From: an uncultured Ruminococcus sp.
GTDB lineage: Bacteria > Bacillota > Clostridia > Oscillospirales > CAG-272
Reading direction: 5' to 3'
Assembly (NCBI GenBank): GCA_902773455.1
Contig: CACYEW010000229.1
Location: 1 to 5,793, forward strand
Length of the DNA: 5,793 bases
The notes below the pieces were generated by a model. The model saw nothing but the letters and a program-made list of their open reading frames with translations. It ran no database searches and was not told the origin of the DNA. Below are positions 1-5,124 of the stretch, piece after piece; within the stretch, counting starts at the first letter, position 1, and every line of letters begins with the position of its first letter. The translations under genes and the position numbers were made by a program.

Positions 1-387
1 CCCGCGGATCGGAGTGCCTAATGACAGGTCGCCCGTACTCTTGCTTCCGGACAGTATGAACGTACCGTTCTTTTTGTCGTCATCCATATAATTCAGCTTT
101 GCCGCGGGCAAGCCGGTTTCTTCAGGTTCGACGCCAGGCTTTACGGGATACGGTGCCGTCTCTTCGGTAAGACCGGCGGTATCTGTCGCCGATACGGCGC
201 CCGTATCCGCGGGCGAGCCTGAGTTTTTCGCTATGATGAATATCGAAAGCGGTACGGCGGTGAATATTATCGCGACTACGGCGACCAATGCGAAAACCGA
301 TAATATCCTGCCGCGTTTTTTCCGCTTTTCGTCGTATTTTTCTTTCTTTTTCAATATATTATCAACTGTTTCCTCATAAGTTCTCAT
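1..387 (-). CDS. Single-pass membrane protein, probable anti-sigma partner of the adjacent ECF sigma factor (partial, C-terminus outside window)
   Basis: The frame is open from the ATG at 385-387 to the left window edge, giving 129 residues without a stop. Residues 1-27 form a highly charged, Lys/Arg/Glu-rich cytoplasmic segment beginning MRTYEETVDNILKKK. Residues about 28-53 are one hydrophobic helix. The rest is a Pro/Thr/Glu-rich linker and the start of an extracytoplasmic domain (residue 54 onward). The positive charges before the helix predict N-in, C-out. The start is supported by AGAAGG at 396-401, 8 nt upstream, and by a 14-nt overlap with the end of the sigma factor gene, which suggests translational coupling. 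By context it is probably the membrane regulator of that sigma factor. It is not a zinc-type anti-sigma: the cytoplasmic segment has no His or Cys. The extracellular domain is cut off, so ligand and family cannot be named. It could also be a co-transcribed target rather than an anti-sigma. Confidence 0.72.
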   Translation of the reverse strand, partial: MRTYEETVDNILKKKEKYDEKRKKRGRILSVFALVAVVAIIFTAVPLSIFIIAKNSGSPADTGAVSATDTAGLTEETAPYPVKPGVEPEETGLPAAKLNYMDDDKKNGTFILSGSKSTGDLSLGTPIRG

Positions 388-922
388 AATTAAAACCTTC
401 TTTCAAAAGCATTTGTTTAAGCTCGGCGCGCGCCCTGGACAGAGCCTTGTAGACCGCCGTCTCGCTTTTGCCGGTCACGGCGGAGATATCTTTTGCGCTC
501 ATATTTTCAAAATATGATAACCATATAAGCTCGTATTTGTCAGATGCCAGCCTTTTCAGGCACGAGTGAAGTATCCTGTTCGACTCGGCCTTTATGTAAG
601 CCGCCTCGAGTTCTTCGCCGTCCGCAGTATTATCGTCGATCTGACAGCGTCTTTCCGGTCTTTCTTTACGCAGTCTGCCGTACGCGATGTGTCTGCCTAT
701 ACCGTAAAGCCACGTCCGAAACGACGATCTGTCGTCAAACGACGGCTTTTTGACGATAAGCCGCAGAAACGTGTCTTCCGCGATATCCTCCGCGGCGATT
801 ATATCGCGCACGATGCCGTTTATGTAGAGTATCAGCCCGTCGCGGTATTCGGCTACGATCCCGGTCAGCCCGTTCCTGTCGCCGGAAAGATATTTTTGAT
901 AGTTTTCCGCACCGTGTTCCAT
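374..922 (-). CDS. ECF-type (sigma-70 family) RNA polymerase sigma factor
   Basis: A 182-residue protein, the usual size for an extracytoplasmic function sigma factor. It would direct RNA polymerase to a small set of promoters in response to an envelope or extracellular signal. Region 2 covers about residues 20-88 and includes the core-binding segment AEDIAEDTFLRLI (44-56) and the Trp-containing promoter-melting helix FRTWLYGIGRHIAYGRLRKE (68-87). A variable acidic linker (about 93-112) leads to region 4 (about 115-170), with the helix-turn-helix SAKDISAVTGKSETAVYKAL (142-161) followed by SRARAELK. The ATG at 920-922 is supported by GGAG at 930-933, 7 nt upstream. The stop at 374-376 lies inside the next gene, whose membrane product is the likely regulator. 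The family is clear; the ECF subgroup and regulon cannot be told from sequence alone. No convincing self-regulated promoter is seen upstream. Confidence 0.93.
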   Translation of the reverse strand: MEHGAENYQKYLSGDRNGLTGIVAEYRDGLILYINGIVRDIIAAEDIAEDTFLRLIVKKPSFDDRSSFRTWLYGIGRHIAYGRLRKERPERRCQIDDNTADGEELEAAYIKAESNRILHSCLKRLASDKYELIWLSYFENMSAKDISAVTGKSETAVYKALSRARAELKQMLLKEGFNYENL

Positions 923-997
923 CGTTTTTCTCCGTTGAGTTCTGCAGTTCTCTGTATATTAGTCGCAAAAATCCGAAAAATCTGACGCCTTTTCTGA

Positions 998-1023
998 AAA
1001 AAACGCGATCGCTCGCGTTTTTT
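998..1023 (-). terminator. Intrinsic terminator-like hairpin after the DUF1295 gene
   Basis: A perfect 11-bp inverted repeat (998-1008 against 1013-1023) surrounds a 4-nt loop. The stem has a GC-rich core (CGCGA/TCGCG) flanked by an A run and a T run, so it can read in either direction. On the minus strand it begins 2 bp after the stop codon at 1026-1028 and ends in a U-rich tract, as expected of a rho-independent terminator. It separates the DUF1295 gene from the sigma factor gene downstream, which implies that the sigma gene has its own promoter between about 934 and 997. Confidence 0.78.
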
Positions 1024-1025
1024 CA

Positions 1026-1886
1026 TTACCTTCTTTTGTTCGGAAGTATTAAGACCGCCGAAGTCCTTGCCTTATATTCGCCGTAATCGGGGCGGCGTTC
1101 TTCGTTATGCCGTTCCATCATCGGCACCGATACGGTAAGGAAAAGGATTATGATCGAAAGAAAGCCGAGCCCTGCGTACCAGATCTCCGGGCAGAGAAAT
1201 ACGAAATAAATATAAAGTCCGCACCAGAACGACATCTCGCCGAGATAATTCGGGTGGCGCGAGTATTTCCATACCGATACGTCGCAGGTTTTGTTCTCGC
1301 CTTTGTGCTCGCGCAGAAATCCGTGTATCGCCCGGTCGGATACGAATTCGAGCCATACCGCGCAAAGCGATACCGCGGCGCCGAACAGCGACGGAGCGGA
1401 GAATTCCGTTCTCTGTGACGCAAGCAGTACCGGCGTGAGTCCGGCGTAAACGACCGCCGTGGGAACGAACTGCAAACCGACGAAGCTTATCAGCTGAAAT
1501 ACGAGCGGCGGATATTTTTCGCGGTACTGAGCGTAACGCCAGTCTTCGCGCCCGACGCCTTTATACGTGATGAACCAGTTCAGCGTGAGCCTCGCCGACC
1601 AGATCAGAACGACCGAGAAAAGAATTACGGAGTTTACGTTCCACAGCCCGTATTTTATCATCACGGATAAGAGCAGAACGGGCGGCGCAACGCTCCAGTA
1701 CGGATCGTATACCGACACGTCTTTCATAACGACCGTGAACGCATAAATCACCGCGGTCGCCGCGGCGGTGTAAGCGGCTGTCGCCGCGAATACGTTTTCG
1801 ATAAACGTAAACGGTATAAGTCCGACCGCAAAAGCGAATACGTATATTATGAGATCGGCAGCGGATCCTTTTATTTTTTCTTTCAT
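1026..1886 (-). CDS. DUF1295 / steroid 5-alpha-reductase-like (ICMT-fold) polytopic membrane protein, putative methyltransferase or reductase
   Basis: A 286-residue protein with about seven or eight hydrophobic segments (roughly 11-29, 33-53, 65-83, 85-105, 130-150, 165-182, 218-232, 236-254). Conserved marks of the DUF1295 family are DPYW (61-64), the GREDWRY segment (112-118), SRHPNYLGE (209-217) and the C-terminal MMERHNEERRPDYGEYKART (256-275). The RHPNYLGE and ERRPDYGEY signatures are shared with the isoprenylcysteine methyltransferase / steroid 5-alpha-reductase superfamily, in which the C-terminal half binds a nucleotide-type cofactor (SAM or NAD(P)H) at the cytoplasmic face. Substrate and reaction are unknown. 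The start at 1884-1886 is chosen because AAGGAG (1892-1897) lies 5 nt upstream and because the in-frame ATGs at 1919 and 1913 overlap the -10 box or the expected transcription start. It is monocistronic: own promoter, hairpin just after the stop. It is divergent from the membrane esterase. Confidence 0.88.
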   Translation of the reverse strand: MKEKIKGSAADLIIYVFAFAVGLIPFTFIENVFAATAAYTAAATAVIYAFTVVMKDVSVYDPYWSVAPPVLLLSVMIKYGLWNVNSVILFSVVLIWSARLTLNWFITYKGVGREDWRYAQYREKYPPLVFQLISFVGLQFVPTAVVYAGLTPVLLASQRTEFSAPSLFGAAVSLCAVWLEFVSDRAIHGFLREHKGENKTCDVSVWKYSRHPNYLGEMSFWCGLYIYFVFLCPEIWYAGLGFLSIIILFLTVSVPMMERHNEERRPDYGEYKARTSAVLILPNKRR

Positions 1887-1891
1887 ATTTG

Positions 1892-1897
1892 CTCCTT
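1892..1897 (-). promoter_or_regulatory. Ribosome binding site that fixes the DUF1295 start
   Basis: AAGGAG on the minus strand, 5 nt before the ATG at 1884-1886. The two in-frame ATGs further upstream have no comparable site and sit at or upstream of the predicted transcription start, so this site decides the start. Confidence 0.85.
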
Positions 1898-1917
1898 TGT
1901 AATGCGTTTTCATATCC

Positions 1918-1945
1918 ATTATAACACGTGTTTTCCGATTTGCAA
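1918..1945 (-). promoter_or_regulatory. Sigma-A-type promoter of the DUF1295 gene
   Basis: On the minus strand, a -35 element TTGCAA (1940-1945; 4 of 6 consensus positions) and a perfect -10 element TATAAT (1918-1923) are separated by 16 bp. Transcription should start near 1909-1912, giving a leader of about 25 nt before the ATG at 1886. A 10-bp perfect palindrome (1923-1932) lies in the spacer and touches the -10 box, so repressor control is possible. Confidence 0.8.
1923..1932. repeat. 10-bp perfect palindrome in the promoter spacer, possible operator half or core
   Basis: AACACGTGTT is its own reverse complement. It lies between the -35 and -10 of the leftward promoter and shares one base with the -10. 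Its position would suit steric repression. A 10-bp palindrome can occur by chance, and no second copy is seen near the rightward promoter, so an operator role is only suggested. Confidence 0.35.
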
Positions 1946-1988
1946 TAGTTTTTTATGTTTTACAGCCGTGCGCATCCGCTTTTGTATC

Positions 1989-2017
1989 TTGACAAAAAGC
2001 GCCGCGTTTGATATTAT
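1989..2017 (+). promoter_or_regulatory. Sigma-A-type promoter of the membrane carboxylesterase gene
   Basis: A perfect -35 TTGACA (1989-1994) is followed after 17 bp by TATTAT (2012-2017; 5 of 6). A perfect TATAAT overlaps at 2015-2020, but with a 20-bp spacer that fits less well. Transcription should start near 2024, about 25 nt before the ATG at 2049. This also excludes translation from the in-frame ATG at 1902, which lies upstream of the promoter. Confidence 0.8.
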
Positions 2018-2035
2018 AATAATCGAATCGGAAAC

Positions 2036-2041
2036 GGAGGG
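2036..2041 (+). promoter_or_regulatory. Ribosome binding site that fixes the carboxylesterase start
   Basis: GGAGGG lies 7 nt before the ATG at 2049-2051. It selects this start over the upstream in-frame ATG at 1902, whose extension of 49 codons would run through the promoter and lacks a signal-like sequence. Confidence 0.85.
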
Positions 2042-2048
2042 AACGGAT

Positions 2049-3818
2049 ATGCTCGCATACAGGATAGTGACGGCGGTCGTACTGCTGATAAGCCTTTTGA
2101 TATTTGAACTGAACAACAACACGCTTTTGGGTATGATACTTCTGTTCGCCGTGACCGCGGCGTACGTCGCCGTACGCGAGACGGGGCTTTTGAAGGACAG
2201 CGCACCTCTGAAGCTCGGCGCCGGTGTTTTGTTCGCATTGCTGATCGTCGGCGCTTTCGTTATATCATATCCGCCCGTCGGACGCGTTCCCGCGGCGGAG
2301 AAGATATCGGGCAGGACCGGAGTAATACAACTGCGCGACGGTAAGGTCCGCGGAGTGATCGACGCCGATACGGGCGCGGAAGTATACGCGGGCATACCTT
2401 ACGCCGCGCCGCCGGTGGGCGAATTGCGCTGGCGCGAGCCGCAGGATCCGGAGCCGTGGGACGGGGTGCTCGAAGCCGATAAATTCGCCCCTATGTCGAT
2501 GCAGCCGCGCAATGTTCCGATGTACTATTCTCTTGCCGATATCATCGGTTACCACGAAAGAAAATGGTTCGATATGACGGACAATTACCGTCCCGAGATA
2601 AGCGAAGATTCGCTTTACGTCAACGTTTGGAAGCCGCAGGGAGACGTGAAAGATCTGCCCGTACTCGTATACGTTCACGGCGGTTCGCTTCAGACCGGTC
2701 AGCCGTGGTTTACCGATTACAGCGGAAAAAATCTCGCAAAGCAGGGCGTCGTTGTCGTCAATATGGGTTACAGACTCGGCGTTTTCGGCTATCTTGCCGT
2801 AAAAGAGCTTGCAGACGAATCGCCGAACAAAACGACCGGCAACTACGGTCTGCTCGATCAGATAAAGGCGCTTCAATGGGTCAAAGAAAATATCCGGGCG
2901 TTCGGCGGCGATCCCGATAACGTAACGCTCGCGGGCGAATCCGCCGGCGCCGCTTCGGTAAGCGCGCTCTGTACATCTCCGCTCGCAAAGGGTCTTTTCC
3001 GGCGCGCGGTGATCGAAAGCTCGACCGTCGCATCAGAAACTCCGCCCCATTCTTACAGAAGCTTTGAAGACGCGCTCGCATCGGGCGGGGAACTGATGAA
3101 AAAGTATAACGCCGGCTCGGTCGCGGAGCTTCGCGCTCTTCCCGCGGAAAAGCTCGTCGCCTCAGCCGATACCGAGCATCATATCACGCCCGACGGTTAT
3201 GTACTGATCGAAGATCCCTGCGTATCGTATAAAAAAGGCGTACATAACGAAGAGGCGGCTCTTCACGGCTTCAATAAAAGAGAAAGCGGAGTTTTCATCC
3301 TCTTCACGAAGACCGGTATGAAAAACTACGAGTCGAAGATACGCGCGTATTTCGGCGATCTCGCGCCGGAGGTGCTGAAAAGCTATCCCGCGAAAAACGA
3401 CGAAGAAGCCGCCGAATACTGGGCTGAAATATACGGAGCGACGTTTTTCGACTATCCTCATTACTGCTACAACCGCCTTGCAAAAGAAAACGGCATACCG
3501 GTATACGAATATTATTTCACAAAAGAAAACGGCAGAACGGGCAGCTGGCACGGCGGAGAACAGATATATCTTTACGGCAACATCCCCGAAAATTCAAAGC
3601 TGTTCGACGAAAACGACCGCAGGATAATGGATATTTTCAGCTCCTATATGCTTAATTTTATAAAGAACGGCGATCCGAACGGCGAAGGCCTGCCCGAATT
3701 TGCGCAAAACGACGATTCCGTATCGTACCTGGAAATAGGCGAAGACGTCACGCCGGTCAAAGAAAAGGACCGCAAACTCGAGCTGTTTGCGATCCTTGAT
3801 AAACTCAATAAGAAATGA
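2049..3818 (+). CDS. Membrane-anchored type B carboxylesterase (COesterase, alpha/beta hydrolase)
   Basis: A 589-residue protein that should hydrolyse carboxylic esters; the natural substrate is unknown. Residues 1-78 hold three hydrophobic helices (about 4-20, 24-43, 57-75). Positive charges lie at the N-terminus (R5) and between helices 2 and 3 (R43, K49, K55), so the positive-inside rule places the catalytic domain outside the cell. Residues about 90-589 are a full-length COesterase domain: YAGIPYAAPPVGELRW (113-128), SEDSLYVNVWKP (185-196), oxyanion-hole HGG (210-212) and nucleophile elbow GESAGA with Ser298. The remaining triad members are Glu412 in GFNKRE and His501 in WHGGE. Their spacing (114 and 89 residues) resembles that of Bacillus p-nitrobenzyl esterase (known triad Ser189/Glu310/His399). 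The Cys of the common EDCLYLN motif is Ser here (S188). Expression is monocistronic from its own promoter. The stop abuts the stop of the convergent SIMPL gene. The enzyme class is secure; the three-helix anchor is a prediction. Confidence 0.93.
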   Translation: MLAYRIVTAVVLLISLLIFELNNNTLLGMILLFAVTAAYVAVRETGLLKDSAPLKLGAGVLFALLIVGAFVISYPPVGRVPAAEKISGRTGVIQLRDGKVRGVIDADTGAEVYAGIPYAAPPVGELRWREPQDPEPWDGVLEADKFAPMSMQPRNVPMYYSLADIIGYHERKWFDMTDNYRPEISEDSLYVNVWKPQGDVKDLPVLVYVHGGSLQTGQPWFTDYSGKNLAKQGVVVVNMGYRLGVFGYLAVKELADESPNKTTGNYGLLDQIKALQWVKENIRAFGGDPDNVTLAGESAGAASVSALCTSPLAKGLFRRAVIESSTVASETPPHSYRSFEDALASGGELMKKYNAGSVAELRALPAEKLVASADTEHHITPDGYVLIEDPCVSYKKGVHNEEAALHGFNKRESGVFILFTKTGMKNYESKIRAYFGDLAPEVLKSYPAKNDEEAAEYWAEIYGATFFDYPHYCYNRLAKENGIPVYEYYFTKENGRTGSWHGGEQIYLYGNIPENSKLFDENDRRIMDIFSSYMLNFIKNGDPNGEGLPEFAQNDDSVSYLEIGEDVTPVKEKDRKLELFAILDKLNKK

Positions 3819-4472
3819 TCACTCTATTTCCCATATCAAGGTGACGGTGTCGGATACGGATATATCGTCCGGTTCGATATCCATCATATAGCTTTCTCCC
3901 GCGCAGTCGTTTGCGACCTTAGCGAGCATCCTGCCCATCGGGCGCGCTTCAATATTTATCTCGCCCCATGAATAGTCTATCGACTGAATGTCCTTCAATA
4001 CGACTCCCGCCGCCTTCGTAAGAACGGCGGCTTTTTCTTTCGCGTCGCATACTGCTTTGCCGATAAGCTCGTTTTTAACGGCTTCGCGGTCCTTGACCGT
4101 GTAGCTTATGCTGAATTCCGGCTCAAGCTCGCTTTTCGCAAGTCCGTAAAGGATCCGCCCGAGTCTGTCGTTATCGGAATCGAATTCGATCTTCATACTG
4201 TGGCGGTATCTGTACCCGACGAGCCTCTGTTTATATTCGTTATCTTCCCTGTAGCTTTCGTATTCGGGATCGACGCTGAAGCCGAGAGTCTTGAGATCCG
4301 TGCGTGAAAAGCCGAATTTTGAAAGCAGGTCTTTGAGTTTTTCGGTGCTTTCCGCCGATCTTTCGAGCGCTTTTGCGTATTCCCTGCACGGTTCCGTCAG
4401 ATTGACGGATATCCTCGTCGTGTCGGGGCGTATTTTAAGGTCGCCTTTACCGGTTACTTTTATCGTTCTCAT
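3819..4472 (-). CDS. SIMPL domain (DUF541, YggE-like) protein
   Basis: A 217-residue protein matching the SIMPL/DUF541 family almost end to end. It opens with the typical first strand MRTIKVTGKGDLKIRPDTTR, followed by a helix with EYAKALERSAESTEKLKDLL, the segment LKTLGFSVDPEYES, and a C-terminal strand ending SDTVTLIWEIE. SIMPL proteins such as E. coli YggE and mammalian SIMPL/IRAK1BP1 have been linked to stress protection and signalling, but no biochemical activity is established. Unlike many YggE homologues this one has no signal peptide, so it is probably cytoplasmic. The start at 4470-4472 is chosen because AAGGAG (4478-4483) lies 5 nt upstream and because the longer in-frame ATG at 4619 would overlap luxS by 134 bases with a non-homologous extension. 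It follows luxS by 13 bp, so the two are probably co-transcribed. Confidence 0.9.
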   Translation of the reverse strand: MRTIKVTGKGDLKIRPDTTRISVNLTEPCREYAKALERSAESTEKLKDLLSKFGFSRTDLKTLGFSVDPEYESYREDNEYKQRLVGYRYRHSMKIEFDSDNDRLGRILYGLAKSELEPEFSISYTVKDREAVKNELIGKAVCDAKEKAAVLTKAAGVVLKDIQSIDYSWGEINIEARPMGRMLAKVANDCAGESYMMDIEPDDISVSDTVTLIWEIE

Positions 4473-4477
4473 TTTTT

Positions 4478-4483
4478 CTCCTT
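4478..4483 (-). promoter_or_regulatory. Ribosome binding site that fixes the SIMPL gene start
   Basis: AAGGAG sits in the 13-bp gap between the luxS stop (4486-4488) and the ATG at 4470-4472, 5 nt before that ATG. It supports independent re-initiation in a two-gene transcript and rules out the 49-codon longer start inside luxS. Confidence 0.85.
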
Positions 4484-4485
4484 TT

Positions 4486-5010
4486 TCAAGAATCGTAGAA
4501 ATGTTTTCCGTCGCCGGTAAGAAGCCGGTCCGTTTTCGGATATTCGAAGATATCCCCGTTTTTTTCGTTTTCATCAAGGTAATCGGCAAACTCTTTTGCG
4601 TACCATTTCGCCATATCAAGGTTGTGCATCCGGTAATATCCGCAGTTTTCGGGAGCCGTGCCGGGTACTTCCTTCACGCCGTCAACGGATCTGAACGCTC
4701 TTTGCAAGAGCCCGAAAAGCGCCTCCGACGGTCTGTCGCCTTTAAGTATGAGATAAAAGCCGGTAAGACAGCCCATAGGTCCCCAGTATATGACCTCGTC
4801 CTTCCACTCCGGATCGTTTCTTAAATAAGTCGCTATTATATGCTCGAGCGAATGCATCGCCGCCACGTCCACGACTGGCTCTCTGTTCGGTCTTTTAAGT
4901 CTTACGTCGTACGTCGTTACCGAATATTCGCCGAGTTTGTCGACTCTGCTCACGAAAATGCCCGGTACTATCCGCGTATGATCCACGGAAAAGCTTTTTA
5001 TAAGTTCCAT
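4486..5010 (-). CDS. luxS: S-ribosylhomocysteine lyase (AI-2 synthase)
   Basis: A 174-residue cytoplasmic metalloenzyme that cleaves S-ribosylhomocysteine to homocysteine and DPD, the precursor of autoinducer-2, in the activated methyl cycle. Visible signatures: N-terminal SFSVDHT (6-12) with Ser6 and His11; DVRLKRPN with the substrate-binding Arg37; the metal-binding HSLEH (His53, Glu56, His57); the catalytic Cys81 in GPMGCLTGFY; and the third metal ligand Cys123 in ENCGYYRMHNLDMAKW. All known catalytic and metal residues of the family are present. Two features are unusual. The Arg that commonly follows the catalytic Cys (GCRTG) is Leu82, and the tail after about residue 150 (NGDIFEYPKTDRLLTGDGK) is longer than in many LuxS proteins. 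The ATG at 5008-5010 has GGGAG at 5019-5023, 8 nt upstream. It is first gene of a unit with the SIMPL gene; no other methyl-cycle gene such as mtnN is present. Confidence 0.95.
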   Translation of the reverse strand: MELIKSFSVDHTRIVPGIFVSRVDKLGEYSVTTYDVRLKRPNREPVVDVAAMHSLEHIIATYLRNDPEWKDEVIYWGPMGCLTGFYLILKGDRPSEALFGLLQRAFRSVDGVKEVPGTAPENCGYYRMHNLDMAKWYAKEFADYLDENEKNGDIFEYPKTDRLLTGDGKHFYDS

Positions 5011-5039
5011 TTATGTTTCTCCCGAAATATAGAATATTT

Positions 5040-5068
5040 TATATAAGCATAACGCTCAAATGTGTAAA
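5040..5068 (-). promoter_or_regulatory. Probable sigma-A promoter of the luxS-SIMPL unit
   Basis: On the minus strand, TTTACA (5063-5068; 5 of 6) and TATATA (5040-5045; 4 of 6) are spaced by 17 bp in an AT-rich stretch. Transcription should start near 5033, giving a leader of only about 22 nt, which leaves no room for a riboswitch. Its presence suggests that luxS is not simply read through from the dockerin gene upstream. Confidence 0.6.
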
Positions 5069-5100
5069 CTTCAGTTTCCGATCTGTTACGTTTTGCACGC

Positions 5101-5123
5101 TTACGGTAAGATCGCTTCCGTAA
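5101..5123 (-). terminator. Hairpin after the dockerin gene, weak terminator candidate
   Basis: TTACGG (5101-5106) and CCGTAA (5118-5123) form a stem. With a one-base bulge at 5107 it extends by AAG/CTT to nine pairs around a 4-nt loop. It starts 1 bp beyond the dockerin stop (5125-5127). No U tract follows on the minus strand, so termination is uncertain; it may instead be a 3'-end stabilising structure. Confidence 0.35.
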
Positions 5124-5124
5124 A

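Noticed and set aside
566..985. 139-codon plus-strand open frame opposite the sigma factor gene
   Set aside because: It lies antisense to a clear ECF sigma factor, has no family-like motif or ribosome binding site, and arises from the codon bias of the real gene.
934..997. Promoter for the sigma factor gene on the minus strand
   Set aside because: AT-rich candidates (TAATAT or TATACA near 957-962) have no acceptable -35 at 16-18 bp, and no ECF-type AAC...CGTC pair has the right spacing. A promoter must exist if the hairpin at 998-1023 terminates, but it cannot be placed.
1887..1919. 11-codon N-terminal extension of the DUF1295 protein
   Set aside because: The ATG at 1919 overlaps the -10 box and the one at 1913 sits at the transcription start; only the ATG at 1886 has AAGGAG before it.
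1902..2048. 49-codon N-terminal extension of the carboxylesterase
   Set aside because: The TTGACA/TATTAT promoter lies within this stretch and a strong ribosome binding site serves the ATG at 2049.
2265..2876. 203-codon minus-strand open frame inside the carboxylesterase
   Set aside because: It is antisense to conserved esterase motifs including the oxyanion hole; its Arg/His-rich composition is typical of a shadow frame.
3771..3791. Inverted repeat CGCAAAC/GTTTGCG as terminator
   Set aside because: It is a 7-bp stem inside esterase coding sequence, with no U tract on either side; kept only as a note on the convergent junction.
4473..4619. 49-codon N-terminal extension of the SIMPL protein into luxS
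   Set aside because: The extension overlaps conserved-frame luxS coding sequence, does not resemble the SIMPL family, and the ATG at 4472 has a strong ribosome binding site.
5011..5124. SAM/SAH riboswitch upstream of luxS
   Set aside because: The predicted leader is only about 22 nt and no multi-stem structure was recognised in the 114-bp gap.
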